Origin: Candidatus Eisenbacteria bacterium
GTDB taxonomy: Bacteria > Eisenbacteria > RBG-16-71-46
Assembly (NCBI GenBank): GCA_035712145.1
Contig: DASTBI010000159.1
Coordinates: forward strand, 1-64,000
Direction of reading: 5' to 3'
Length of the DNA stretch: 64,000 nucleotides
A model generated the notes under the pieces. It searched no databases. It had not been told where the DNA came from and saw only the letters and a list, made by a program, of their open reading frames with translations. Shown piece after piece: positions 17,814 to 26,843 of the stretch. Each line of letters opens with the position of its first letter. Position 1 is the first letter of the stretch. The translations under genes were made by a program, and so were the position numbers.

Positions 17814-17840
17814 ATTATGGGCCAACCCGGCGGCCGTCAA
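17814..17840 (-). promoter_or_regulatory. Probable promoter of the nfu-to-M14-peptidase operon
   Basis: On the minus strand a TTGACG -35 box (17840-17835) and a CATAAT -10 box (17819-17814) are separated by 15 bp, or 16 bp if the -35 is read as TTTGAC. The spacing is slightly short but both boxes are good for a GC-rich genome. No other promoter is evident between here and the end of the operon near 5.5 kb. Confidence 0.45.
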
Positions 17841-17997
17841 AATGTTTCCCGACTTCGCGATGAGCCGAATTTCATTCGGCAGGACGGCGGGTCCTCACAA
17901 GCTCTTGACCCTGGGCTCTGTGCGACCCGCTCGGGTGCCTTTGGATGCGCGATCGGCTCAGGTGGCGCGAAGCGTCGCCGGGGGTGGCCTCGAGCGA

Positions 17998-18432
17998 TCA
18001 GCCTTTCTTGACGACGAATCTCACGACGTAGGCCGAGGTGTCGACCGTCACACCGCCTTCGGGATAGGGCTCGAGGCTCAGCACGCGCAGGCGGTAATCG
18101 CTCCAGGTCGCCCACGGAATCGAATCGGTCGGTGCGCCTTCCGGCAGCTGCGCGAGGAAGGTGCTCATGCCGCCTTCGGCGCTCTTCGCGGCGAACTGGA
18201 CCACCGCGTCACCGGCGCGAATGCACTGCACGTTCTTCGGGCATCTCGAGTCCTGGACCACGCGCAGGAACGCCATCTCGAGCGGGCGGCCCGGCGTGAA
18301 GGAGACCCACTGCCCCTTGCGGAGCGATACCGGCTCGTCGAGCCCCGCTTTCGTATCCGCCTGGCGGCAGGTCGAGCCGGGAATCAGCCCGATCAGCGCC
18401 GCCACCATCATCCATCGCTGTGCTCGCGACAT
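17998..18432 (-). CDS. Small secreted or lipid-anchored protein of unknown function
   Basis: This 144-residue protein (from the ATG at 18432, preceded by GGAGG) has a hydrophobic N-terminal segment ending GSTC, which may be a degenerate lipobox. The mature part contains DSRCPKNVQCIRAGDAVV, a two-cysteine pattern seen in uncharacterised exported proteins of many phyla, followed by a conserved LEPYPEG turn. It lies 42 bp downstream of the M1 aminopeptidase and is probably co-transcribed with it. Upstream in-frame ATGs at 18435 and 18450 are less well placed relative to the Shine-Dalgarno. Confidence 0.6.
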   Translation of the reverse strand: MSRAQRWMMVAALIGLIPGSTCRQADTKAGLDEPVSLRKGQWVSFTPGRPLEMAFLRVVQDSRCPKNVQCIRAGDAVVQFAAKSAEGGMSTFLAQLPEGAPTDSIPWATWSDYRLRVLSLEPYPEGGVTVDTSAYVVRFVVKKG

Positions 18433-18474
18433 CATGCCCTCCATTGGCAACCGCTCGAGCGCAGCGGCCGGGGA

Positions 18475-20811
18475 TCAGCGCCAGTCCGCGTTCTCGACCT
18501 CGCACAGCACCGAGGCCAGGTCGTTGAAGACCAGGCGCTTCGGCGCGGCGTCGAGCGGTGGAAGCTCGATCTCGGTGGTGGGGCCCGCCACTTCGGCCCT
18601 GAAACGAGCATGCCCCCGATCGCCGAAGTCGATCAAGATCGGAACCGACATGCGGAAGCTCTCCGGAACTTCCCGCTGTTCGATCCTGCATCGCACCTTG
18701 AACTTTCCAGCGGCGGCGGGCTCGGATTTCCAGGAGAACCGGTAGGCCGGAATGTCGGTGCCGTAGACCCACTGCTTGAAGAACCAGCCCAGGTCCTGCC
18801 CGGCGTGCTTCTCGGCCACGCGCCGGAAGTCCTGAGTCGATGCCTCCTGGCCCTGATACGTCTGGTAGTAGTCCTTCATCAACGCGCGGAATCGTTCGTC
18901 GCTCATCCTGTCGAGGTCGAGCAACAGGTTGCGCAGCATGTGCAGGATCCAGGCGCCCTTCTCGTAGATGGCCGTGTGGTAGGCCCCCTGCCCGTTGTTG
19001 ACCGCCGCGCGGGACCCGAGCCAGGTGGGCGCGATTCGGAGCCCGGTGCCGAGCTTCTGCCTCTGTCCTTCCACGATGTCCTTGCGCCACTCCTCGAGCA
19101 TGTCGAAGTAGCGCTTCGTGGTGCGATTCGAGGTCTGGAGGAACCACAAGGCGGAGAACTGCGCGAACCCTTCGCTCAGCCAGTAGTCGTGGTAGCTCCG
19201 CACGCCGACGCCGTAGGGCCACCACTGATGCGCCACTTCGTGCGAGCGGAACAGCTCGTTCTCGCCGTAGCGCGCGTTGGTTTGAAACGTCCCGGCGTAG
19301 AGCGCGATCATTCCCGGGAACGAGACGCCGTGAGCGATGGGCGTCTCGGTCGCGAACAAGCGCTTCACCGGGAGCGGACCGTACACGCTCTGGAAGAACG
19401 CCAGGCTATTGGCGACGTCGGCGCCAACCTGCTTCTCCATGTCCTTGCCCGACGCGACTCCCTCCTCGGCCAGCGCACGCGCCCACTCGCCGTGTTGCTC
19501 GCCCGACATCAGCACGATCACCTCGGGAATTCCCTTCGCCTTCACCTGATGCTCCTTCATGAAGCCGAGGTTGAAGGACGCGTACTGAACGGGCCGATCG
19601 CATACCCAGCGCGACGTCGTGGTGCCGCGCTTCGTCTCCTTCGAGACGCGCTCATGGATGCTCGAGAGCTGGATGTCGGCCGGATGGTGGAACGTCAGGT
19701 CGTAGGTCGCGCGGACTTGCGTCTGATGGACCGGCAGCCAGGTCAGATCGCTCTCCAGCCAGAACCAGTCGCCGTCGCGCTTGATGATCGGCCCATGGTA
19801 CTGGACCTCGACCTGGACGGAATCGCCCGCGACCAGCGGCGGCGCGCACTGGACCCAGAGCAAGGGGCTGTCCTTGCCGCGTGACCATGCCGCCGGCCGT
19901 CCGTTCACGCGAACCGAGTCGACGACAAGCTTGTCGAACAGCCCGAACGAGAGGAACTCGGCCTGGGAGGCCTCGACGACGCCGTGGAGCCGCGCTTGGG
20001 CGCGGATGTCCGTATAACGCTGGATCTGGACGTCCGCGGTGACGTGTCGCACGCGGAACGCCGGTCGGTAGTCCGTCTGCAAGTCGTCGCTGCTTCGGCC
20101 GCCGAGCCGGAACTTGGAAAGAACCTCGCGATCGTAGATCCGGTAGAGGCCGCTCGCCTTCGGCCCTTCTCTCGAGCGGTAGAGGACCATTTCCTCACCG
20201 GCGTAGGGATTGAGGTTCAGGTAGATTGTCTTTCCGGAGACAGGATGGATGGCGGCGAAGAAGTACCCATCGGGAACCCGGTCGACCAGCGAGCGGCCCA
20301 GGGATGGATCGATGCTGCGCGATCCAGCATGCGACACATCGTCGATCGTGCGGGAGAGCGCCTGTTCCGCGGACGATGAGGGCTTTCCAGGCGACAACCT
20401 CGCCGCGGCGACGATCTCCGCCTCGGTGCTGTCCGCGAAGAACAGCGTGAGCTGGTCGAAGGCAATGCGCAGCACCGATGTGCCGATGAAGCGCCGGAGC
20501 TGATCGCGCTCGACCTCGGTCGCGGGGGTGAACGCGAAGGTTCCCTGTCCGGTGAACACCGCGCTCCACACCCGGCCGCCCACCGGCGTGGCGAGGACCA
20601 GGTCGCCCGATTCGAGCGCAAAGGTGGCGGCATCCCGCTGGATGAGCAAGCTTCCGACGGTGGCACATCGGGCAGGATCGAGCTTCTGGGCGCGGAACTG
20701 ATCGAACAAGGCGTCGTAGGACCACCGGGTGTCGCGATCCGCGGCCCGCGCGCCGCTCGTCGCGATGCCGGCGACGAGCAGCAGCGAGATGATACCGACG
20801 CGAAGAAGCAT
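18475..20811 (-). CDS. Secreted M1-family aminopeptidase-like metalloprotease
   Basis: This 778-residue protein has a signal peptide ending GARA. A long N-terminal beta-rich region includes an M1-like all-beta domain, and the gluzincin motif HEVAH lies at about 524-528 with the third zinc ligand Glu about 19 residues later in WLSEGF. These match M1 aminopeptidases, although the GxMEN exopeptidase motif is not obvious (HGVSFPGM occupies that position), so substrate binding may differ. It follows rarA by 19 bp at the end of the mreB-led run. Confidence 0.85.
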   Translation of the reverse strand: MLLRVGIISLLLVAGIATSGARAADRDTRWSYDALFDQFRAQKLDPARCATVGSLLIQRDAATFALESGDLVLATPVGGRVWSAVFTGQGTFAFTPATEVERDQLRRFIGTSVLRIAFDQLTLFFADSTEAEIVAAARLSPGKPSSSAEQALSRTIDDVSHAGSRSIDPSLGRSLVDRVPDGYFFAAIHPVSGKTIYLNLNPYAGEEMVLYRSREGPKASGLYRIYDREVLSKFRLGGRSSDDLQTDYRPAFRVRHVTADVQIQRYTDIRAQARLHGVVEASQAEFLSFGLFDKLVVDSVRVNGRPAAWSRGKDSPLLWVQCAPPLVAGDSVQVEVQYHGPIIKRDGDWFWLESDLTWLPVHQTQVRATYDLTFHHPADIQLSSIHERVSKETKRGTTTSRWVCDRPVQYASFNLGFMKEHQVKAKGIPEVIVLMSGEQHGEWARALAEEGVASGKDMEKQVGADVANSLAFFQSVYGPLPVKRLFATETPIAHGVSFPGMIALYAGTFQTNARYGENELFRSHEVAHQWWPYGVGVRSYHDYWLSEGFAQFSALWFLQTSNRTTKRYFDMLEEWRKDIVEGQRQKLGTGLRIAPTWLGSRAAVNNGQGAYHTAIYEKGAWILHMLRNLLLDLDRMSDERFRALMKDYYQTYQGQEASTQDFRRVAEKHAGQDLGWFFKQWVYGTDIPAYRFSWKSEPAAAGKFKVRCRIEQREVPESFRMSVPILIDFGDRGHARFRAEVAGPTTEIELPPLDAAPKRLVFNDLASVLCEVENADWR

Positions 20812-20830
20812 GGCGTTCTCTCCGCAGCCC

Positions 20831-22183
20831 CTACGATCCGCTCTCTCTCTTGCGCGCCAGCAGCGTTTCCCACGCCTTCATCCGCCGCGCGATCTCGGCT
20901 TCGTAGCCTTCGCCCGTAGGCTCGTAGAAGCGGCGGCCGACGAGCTCGTCGGGGAAGTGCTGCTGGTCGCTGATCCGGCCTTCCTCGGCGTGAGCATAGC
21001 GATAGCCGGCGCCGTATCCGAGTTGCTTCATCAGCCCGGTCGGCGCGTTGCGGATCACCAGTGGCGGCGGCAGGCTCCCGCTCTGCTCCACCTCCTCCAT
21101 GGCGCGGCCGAATCCTTCATAGACGGCGTTGCTCTTGGACGCGGTCGCCAGATAGACGGCGCATTGCGCGAGCGCCAGCTCCCCCTCGGGCGTGCCGAGC
21201 TGGTGGTAGGCCTGGAAGGCGGCGACGGCGAGCGGCAGCGCCTGGGGGTCGGCGTTGCCGACGTCCTCGCTGGCGAAGCGCACCAGCCGCCGTGCCACGT
21301 AGAGCGGGTCCTCCCCCGCCGCCAGCATGCGAGCCAGCCAGTAGAGCCCGGCGTGCGGATCGGAGTCGCGGAGTGATTTGTGGAGCGCCGAGATCAGGTT
21401 GTAGTGCTCCTCGCCCGCGCGGTCGTAGCGCAGGTGCTTTCGCGCCAGCGCGTGGCGCACGTCGTCGGCCTCGATGCGCGGCTTGCCGTCCGCAGGCGGC
21501 CGCGCCACGGCGGCCGCCGCGGCGATCTCCAGCGTGTTGAGCGCTCGGCGCGCATCACCGTCCGAGGCGGCGGCGAGCACCTCCACGGCTTCCGGCGTGA
21601 CCTCGACCGCGCCCTCGAGGCCTCTGGGATCGGCGACGGCGCGCTCGATCAGTCGCCTCAGGTCCTCGGGGCCCAGCTCCTTGAGCACCACGACCCGCGC
21701 GCGCGACAGCAACGCCGCGTTGACCTCGAACGATGGATTCTCGGTCGTGGCGCCGATCAGCACGATGTCGCCGCGCTCGACGTGGGCCAGGAAGGCGTCC
21801 TGCTGCGCCTTGTTGAAGCGATGGATCTCGTCGAGGAAGAGGACCGTGGGCCGCCCGGTGCGGCGCCGCTCCAGCGCCGCGCGCGCCATCGTCTCCTTCA
21901 CTTCCTTGACCCCGGTGAGCACGGCGCTGAAGGCCACGAACGGCGCGTTCGCGGTCCTGGCGATCAGCCTCGCGATCGTGGTCTTGCCGCTGCCCGGGGG
22001 CCCCCACAGCACCATCGAAGACAGATGCTGGCCGTCGCGCAACAGCGAGAGCGGCGAGCCCGGCGCGAACAGATGCTCCTGGCCGACCAGCTCGTCGAAG
22101 GACTGCGGCCGCATGCGGTCGGCCAGCGGTCCGGCCGGCGGCGGCGCGTCCGAAAGCGGCGCGCCGAACAAGTCCCCGCTCAC
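20831..22183 (-). CDS. rarA: Replication-associated recombination ATPase RarA/MgsA
   Basis: This 450-residue AAA+ protein acts at stalled replication forks. It has Walker A GPPGSGKT at 61-68, Walker B LFLDEIHRF, sensor 1 GATTENPSF and the C-terminal MgsA-type oligomerisation domain (DPLYVARRLVRFASEDVG). A GTG start at 22183 overlaps the cbiO stop by 4 bp; the open frame upstream to 22348 lies inside cbiO. An FGAPL segment at residues 6-10 precedes the AAA core. Confidence 0.93.
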   Translation of the reverse strand: MSGDLFGAPLSDAPPPAGPLADRMRPQSFDELVGQEHLFAPGSPLSLLRDGQHLSSMVLWGPPGSGKTTIARLIARTANAPFVAFSAVLTGVKEVKETMARAALERRRTGRPTVLFLDEIHRFNKAQQDAFLAHVERGDIVLIGATTENPSFEVNAALLSRARVVVLKELGPEDLRRLIERAVADPRGLEGAVEVTPEAVEVLAAASDGDARRALNTLEIAAAAAVARPPADGKPRIEADDVRHALARKHLRYDRAGEEHYNLISALHKSLRDSDPHAGLYWLARMLAAGEDPLYVARRLVRFASEDVGNADPQALPLAVAAFQAYHQLGTPEGELALAQCAVYLATASKSNAVYEGFGRAMEEVEQSGSLPPPLVIRNAPTGLMKQLGYGAGYRYAHAEEGRISDQQHFPDELVGRRFYEPTGEGYEAEIARRMKAWETLLARKRESGS

Positions 22184-23169
22184 GCGTCTTCGCCGGCCGT
22201 CGTCGAGCGCTCGAGGGGAAGAGTGGGCTGCGACGGAGAAGGTTCGGACGCTGGAGTGCCAGGCGGAGCAGCGGGCGCCGGAGACGCCGGCGGTGGCGGC
22301 GTGGCTTTCGCGGGCGCCGCCTGAGCCAGGCCACGGGCTCGGCCCCATTCGAAGAGGATCTGCGCCGCCTCCTCGACCGCGAGCGGCCGCCCGAGCGACA
22401 TGCCCATCTGCTCGAGCCGCTGGAACAGCTCGGCCAGCACCGGCGGCTCCACGTTGCTGCGCTTGAGACGCGCGGCGTCGCGGAACACGTCATCAGGAGT
22501 GCCCTGGGCGACGATCTCGCCGCGCCCGGCGAGCACGTACACCACGTCCGCCATGGCCTTCACGACGTTGACGTCGTGCGTGGCGATGACGAGCGTGACG
22601 CCGTGCAGCCGGTGGAGCTGGTTGAGCAGGCCCACGAGATCGGCGCGCGAGGCCGGATCGAGACCTTGGAAGGGCTCGTCGAGCACCAGCAGCTCGGGCT
22701 CCAGCACCAGCGCGCCGGCCAGCGCGACCTTGCGGCGCTCGCCGCCCGACAGGTAGTGACACACCTTGTGCCGCAGATGGGTGATGCCTACGCGTTCCAG
22801 CGCGCGCTCGACCATCTTGTCGACCTCGTCCTGGTCGTATCCGTAGCTGCGCGGCGAAAACGAGACGTCGTCCCACACCGTCGGCGCGATGATCTGCTCG
22901 TCCACGTCCTGCATGAGGACGCCCACCCGCTCCCGGATGCGGTTGAAATGCCGAGCCGGGTTGACTCCGAACACCGAGACATCCCCTTCGCGCGGCTCGA
23001 GCAGTCCCAGCACGTGGAACAGCAGCGTGCTCTTCCCACACCCGTTGGGCCCGAGCACCACCACGCGCTGCCCCTTCTCCACCACGAAGTCGAGGCCACA
23101 GATGTGCACTTCGGTGCGGTCGGGGTAAGTGTGCTTCACGCACGAAACGCGGATGATCGACTCGCTCAT
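22180..23169 (-). CDS. cbiO: Energy-coupling factor ABC ATPase (CbiO, Co/Ni transport)
   Basis: This 329-residue ABC ATPase has Walker A GPNGCGKST, signature LSGGERRK, Walker B LLVLDEPFQGLD and the H-loop IATHD. It powers the ECF transporter together with CbiQ and CbiM. After the ATPase domain and a helical tail, the last ~60 residues are Ala/Pro-rich low complexity, unusual for the family. The ATG at 23169 overlaps the cbiQ stop by 4 bp and fixes the start inside a longer frame. Confidence 0.9.
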   Translation of the reverse strand: MSESIIRVSCVKHTYPDRTEVHICGLDFVVEKGQRVVVLGPNGCGKSTLLFHVLGLLEPREGDVSVFGVNPARHFNRIRERVGVLMQDVDEQIIAPTVWDDVSFSPRSYGYDQDEVDKMVERALERVGITHLRHKVCHYLSGGERRKVALAGALVLEPELLVLDEPFQGLDPASRADLVGLLNQLHRLHGVTLVIATHDVNVVKAMADVVYVLAGRGEIVAQGTPDDVFRDAARLKRSNVEPPVLAELFQRLEQMGMSLGRPLAVEEAAQILFEWGRARGLAQAAPAKATPPPPASPAPAAPPGTPASEPSPSQPTLPLERSTTAGEDA

Positions 23170-23885
23170 GCGGCCCTCCACAGCAGGATCGCCGAGGCCG
23201 TGACGACGACCGCCACCGCGAGGCTCAGCAGGTCCGCCGGCGAGCGGTGGGCGAAGTGGCGGCAGCCGCAGATCCGGCCGGAGTGCCCCCTCAGCAGCAT
23301 GGCGGCATACAGGTTCTGGCTGCGATCGAAGCTGTGGACCGCCAGCGTGCCCATGCCTTCTCCCGCCAGTGCCAGGCGGCGCCGCAGCGAGCCCGAGAAC
23401 CCGCCGCGCAGCCGCATGGCCTGGCTCAGCCGCTCGCTGCGCGAGAGCAGCGCGAACAGCGCCCGATAGGTGAGGAAGAGTCCATCGCCGGTCTGGCGCG
23501 GCAGCAGCCGGGACAGCGGCGCGAAGAGATCGGGATACGGCGTGGTGCCCACCAGCCACGCCGCAACCAGGCTCGCGGTCAGCGGCCGCAGCAGCAGAAC
23601 CAGAGGGGTCCCGGCGGTGCCGTCCCAGCGGGAGATCAGGAAGAGTCCCAGGAAGGGCAGCGGATATGCGGCGGCCAGCACGGCCACCCGCGCGGGGAGC
23701 CGGCTGGTCGCCACCAGCACCCAGGCCATTCCGTGAACCACGGCGAGCAGGATCAGCGACGGGGAGGTGATCGCGATGCCGATGATGCCCGCGGCGATCG
23801 CGAGCTTCCCGAGCGCACTGGCGCGATGCCACGAGGAGCTCCCGGTGCTCGCGTGGTGATCGATTCTGGAGAGCAGGGATGTCAC
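23166..23885 (-). CDS. cbiQ: ECF transporter transmembrane coupling protein CbiQ
   Basis: This 239-residue membrane protein has several hydrophobic helices and the EcfT coupling-helix motif (SQAMRLRGGF), with a second Ala-Arg-Gly-type element further on (YAAMLLRGHSG). The start is the GTG at 23885 in a GTGA overlap with the cbiM stop. With CbiO and CbiM it forms a cobalt or nickel importer. Confidence 0.88.
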   Translation of the reverse strand: MTSLLSRIDHHASTGSSSWHRASALGKLAIAAGIIGIAITSPSLILLAVVHGMAWVLVATSRLPARVAVLAAAYPLPFLGLFLISRWDGTAGTPLVLLLRPLTASLVAAWLVGTTPYPDLFAPLSRLLPRQTGDGLFLTYRALFALLSRSERLSQAMRLRGGFSGSLRRRLALAGEGMGTLAVHSFDRSQNLYAAMLLRGHSGRICGCRHFAHRSPADLLSLAVAVVVTASAILLWRAA

Positions 23886-24532
23886 GCGGATTCCCCGGAG
23901 AGCGCCGGCAACAGCCCGGGATGGACGCGCGACAGGAAACGCCCGATGCCGAAGGCGACCACCGTCTCGATGAGCAGGCCCAGCATCCAGAAGGCGATCA
24001 TCACGGCGCTCACCACTTCGAGCCGCGGGGGCGTTGCGCTCAGGCTCGCGGGATGCTGCGGCGCTCGCAGCGCGAGCGTCACCACGCCGAACCACAGGAG
24101 CCCCGAGACGATCTGCCCCGCCGCCGTCGCCACCGCCAGCGCCGGCGCCGCTTTCATTCGCCGCGCCACTCCGCCATAGACCAGGCTCGCGGTGGCTCCG
24201 GAGAGTCCGAGCACGAGCGTGTTGAGTCCCACCGCCGTCAATCCGCCATGGCCAATGAAGGCGAGGATCAGGCTCACCACGAACATCACCTGGAACCCCG
24301 CGGCCGCGCCGAGCAGGACGCCGACCGGTCCGGCCAGCGAGAGATGGAAGTCCAGCGGGCCGAGCGGGACTGCCATCGCGGCCAGCATCATGGCCGCCAG
24401 CGATCCTTGATAGGCGATGCGGCGAGGATCGATCACCCGGCCCGCGAAGACGAGCGTGACCAGGACCAGGATCAGGGACCCCACCCAGATCCACGGCGGC
24501 AGCACCCCGTCGGGGAGATGGAGATGCGACAT
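23882..24532 (-). CDS. cbiM: ECF transporter substrate-binding membrane protein CbiM (Co2+/Ni2+)
   Basis: This 216-residue protein is mostly membrane helices and opens MSHLHLPDGVLP, matching the CbiM/NikM signature that normally reads MHIPDG. In NikM the N-terminal amine and His2 bind the metal; here three extra residues precede the motif. GHGGLTAVGLNT is the conserved second histidine region. No CbiN or NikN gene or fused domain is present. The start lies 2 bp after the comF stop. Confidence 0.88.
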   Translation of the reverse strand: MSHLHLPDGVLPPWIWVGSLILVLVTLVFAGRVIDPRRIAYQGSLAAMMLAAMAVPLGPLDFHLSLAGPVGVLLGAAAGFQVMFVVSLILAFIGHGGLTAVGLNTLVLGLSGATASLVYGGVARRMKAAPALAVATAAGQIVSGLLWFGVVTLALRAPQHPASLSATPPRLEVVSAVMIAFWMLGLLIETVVAFGIGRFLSRVHPGLLPALSGESA

Positions 24533-24534
24533 GC

Positions 24535-25314
24535 TCAGTGCGACAAGGCCAGGGCGGCGCCGGTCGCTCGTGCGCCGCACGCGGCGAGCGCCTGCAGGCA
24601 AGCTTCCATGGTGCTTCCGGTGGTGATCACGTCGTCGACGACCAGAACCGTTCTCCCTTCGAGCGCCCGAGCCTCCGTCACCCTGAACGCACCCGCCAGA
24701 TTGGCCCGTCGCGCGCGCGGGTCGAGTCGAGCTTGCGGCCGGGTGGGTCGGACGCGCTCGAGGCTTCCCTCCAGCCTCGGGCAACCGAGTGCTTTCGCCG
24801 TGGCTTCGGCCAGCAGTCCGGCCTGATCGTAGCCCCGCTCTCTGCGGCGAGCCGGATGCAGTGGTACGCCCAGGACCAGGTCCGGACGATAGGCCGAAGG
24901 GAGTGCGTTCGCAATCCGACGGCCGAGGTCGGTGGCGACCCGCGGGCGCCCGTGAAACTTGAGCGCATGCACCGCGCACGCCGCCCGCTCGTCGTACACC
25001 CAGGCCGGATAGGCTCGATAGCCGGGCTCGCGCAGGCATCCCGGCGGTTCCTTGCCGGCGGAGAGGCAGCGGACGCAGACGGCGCCGTCGAGCCGCGGTA
25101 CCGCCGCGCCGCAGGGCTCGCACAGCGCGCGATCGGGATCGAGACCAAGACCGCAGGAGGGGCAGCGCAGCGGCAGCAGGAACGCCTCGAGCTCGTCCCG
25201 CAGCAGCGCCGCGGCGCGGACCAGGCGATCGATGGCGGCGGGGGCGCCACCCTTCAGCGTGGCCACCCCACCGCTCGCGCGAGCGGATCGACGGGGACTC
25301 TGCGCGAGAGCCAC
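24535..25314 (-). CDS. comF: ComF-family phosphoribosyltransferase-like protein
   Basis: This protein of up to 259 residues has an N-terminal four-cysteine zinc ribbon (CPSCG ... CEPCG, with a further CVRC pair) and a C-terminal PRTase fold. The PRPP-binding motif is VLVVDDVITTGST. ComF proteins support DNA uptake or recombination in competent bacteria. The ATG at 25314 would overlap aroE by 61 bp; a GTG at 25266 (13-bp overlap) is an equally good start. It may be neighbour-driven, as it sits between aroE and the metal importer. Confidence 0.82.
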   Translation of the reverse strand: MALAQSPRRSARASGGVATLKGGAPAAIDRLVRAAALLRDELEAFLLPLRCPSCGLGLDPDRALCEPCGAAVPRLDGAVCVRCLSAGKEPPGCLREPGYRAYPAWVYDERAACAVHALKFHGRPRVATDLGRRIANALPSAYRPDLVLGVPLHPARRRERGYDQAGLLAEATAKALGCPRLEGSLERVRPTRPQARLDPRARRANLAGAFRVTEARALEGRTVLVVDDVITTGSTMEACLQALAACGARATGAALALSH

Positions 25315-26057
25315 AGCGCCAGCGAGCGCCGCGCCTGGAACACCAGCAACCCGAGTCCGTCGTAGGCCTCACGACCGGTCGCGCGGGCTTCCCGGATCCA
25401 GGCATGCACCTCGGGCCCATACCGGAGATCGACGATCAGCGCGCGCGAAGGCAGGTGATCGAGAGCCACCGGAGCATCGAGCGGTGTCGCGTTCACGACC
25501 ATGGTGACGGGCTCGCCGGCAGGCGCGCCGCCGAGTGACGACCAGGGCCGCAGCGTGGCGCCTTCGATCTCCGAGAAGCTCGGGCGCGCGTCATCGGGCC
25601 GCCGCACATACGAAACGACCGTGGCGCCGGCTTCGCCGAGCGCCAGCGCCAGGCTGCGCGCGGCGCCGCCGCCGCCCAGCAGCCATACCCGCTCCCGGCT
25701 CGGATCGCGGCCCAGCGTGGCCAGCAGATCGATGAAGCCCAGGCCGTCCGTGGTGTCTCCCCACAAGCCGTCGTCGCCGAATCCCACGGTGTTCACCGAG
25801 CGCGCCTTGCGCGAGGACTCGGAGACGCGATGGAGATGAGCGAGCACGGCCTCCTTGAGCGGATGCGTCAGATTCGCCCCTCGAAACCCGTATGCGTCGA
25901 GCTCGCGCAGCCGCTCGCCCACCGACGTCGCGGAGGTCCGCAGCGCGGCCGATGTGCCGGTGAGCCCGGCCGCGGTGAGCCCGGCGCGATGGAGTGCGGG
26001 CGAACAGGTGTAGGCCAGCGGCTCGCCCAGGACCGCGAGGGCGATACCACGGCTCAC
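25254..26057 (-). CDS. aroE: Shikimate dehydrogenase
   Basis: This 267-residue enzyme reduces 3-dehydroshikimate in aromatic amino acid synthesis. It has the substrate-binding CSPALH segment, the catalytic lysine at about Lys68 in NLTHPLK, NTVGF, DGLGF and the NADPH-binding LGGGGAARS loop. The start is the GTG at 26057 in a GTGA overlap with the lgt stop. It is otherwise a normal-length AroE. Confidence 0.92.
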   Translation of the reverse strand: MSRGIALAVLGEPLAYTCSPALHRAGLTAAGLTGTSAALRTSATSVGERLRELDAYGFRGANLTHPLKEAVLAHLHRVSESSRKARSVNTVGFGDDGLWGDTTDGLGFIDLLATLGRDPSRERVWLLGGGGAARSLALALGEAGATVVSYVRRPDDARPSFSEIEGATLRPWSSLGGAPAGEPVTMVVNATPLDAPVALDHLPSRALIVDLRYGPEVHAWIREARATGREAYDGLGLLVFQARRSLALWLSRRVPVDPLARAVGWPR

Positions 26058-26839
26058 GCGCGAGCCGCCAGCCTTCGCAGACGGAGGACCATCAGGGTCG
26101 CGAACAAGGCGAGCGCGAAGCTCGTCACCTGGCTCTCCTTGATCTCCATCGTGGGAAGCGTGATGAGGGTCGCCTCGGGCTCGTAGGCGCGCGTGGCGTC
26201 GAGAGGAATCCGAATCAGGGCGAACAAGCCGATGAAGATCCAGAACAGCGTCCCCGGAACCCGGAAACGCTTGCGCAGCAGCCACACGAGAACGAACAAC
26301 AGGAGCCCCGCCAGCGCGAAGTAGAGCTGTGAAGGATGCACCGCCGCGTTGCCGAACTCGAGACCGGCGAAGGAATCGGACGGAAACACCACGCCCCACG
26401 GCTGGCTGGTCGGCACGCCGTAGCAGCATCCGTTGAGGAAGCAGCCGACGCGGCCGATCACCGTCCCGAGCGCGACCGCCGGCGTCAGCGCGTCGGCCAC
26501 CGTCCACATCGGCATGCCGAGCTGGCGCCCGGCGATCAGGCCGGCCACGGTCCCGGCAACGACGCCCCCGTACAAGGTGAGCCCGCCTTGCCAGACGGCG
26601 AGGACGCTGCCCCATTCGCGGCGGAACTCCTGGACGTGCTCGAGCACGTAGAGAGCGCGCGCGCCCACGACCGAGCTCACCAGCACCACGAGGATCACCG
26701 TGATGAGGCGGTCCTCGTCGAGCCCCAGGCGCCGCGCCTCGCGCAGCGAGACCCACGTGCCGAAGAGGAAGGCGATGGCCAGCAGCAGGCCGTAGGAGCG
26801 AATGTGGAGAACGCCCCAGTGAAAGATGTCCGGATGCAC
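26054..26839 (-). CDS. lgt: Prolipoprotein diacylglyceryl transferase
   Basis: This 261-residue inner-membrane enzyme adds the diacylglyceryl group to lipoprotein precursors. The Lgt signature GRVGCFLNGCCYG and the HPSQLYFALAG segment are present among seven hydrophobic helices. It follows rodA by 4 bp. Lipoproteins encoded elsewhere in the window (34938-36337) are expected substrates. Confidence 0.94.
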   Translation of the reverse strand: MHPDIFHWGVLHIRSYGLLLAIAFLFGTWVSLREARRLGLDEDRLITVILVVLVSSVVGARALYVLEHVQEFRREWGSVLAVWQGGLTLYGGVVAGTVAGLIAGRQLGMPMWTVADALTPAVALGTVIGRVGCFLNGCCYGVPTSQPWGVVFPSDSFAGLEFGNAAVHPSQLYFALAGLLLFVLVWLLRKRFRVPGTLFWIFIGLFALIRIPLDATRAYEPEATLITLPTMEIKESQVTSFALALFATLMVLRLRRLAARA

Positions 26840-26843
26840 GCGG

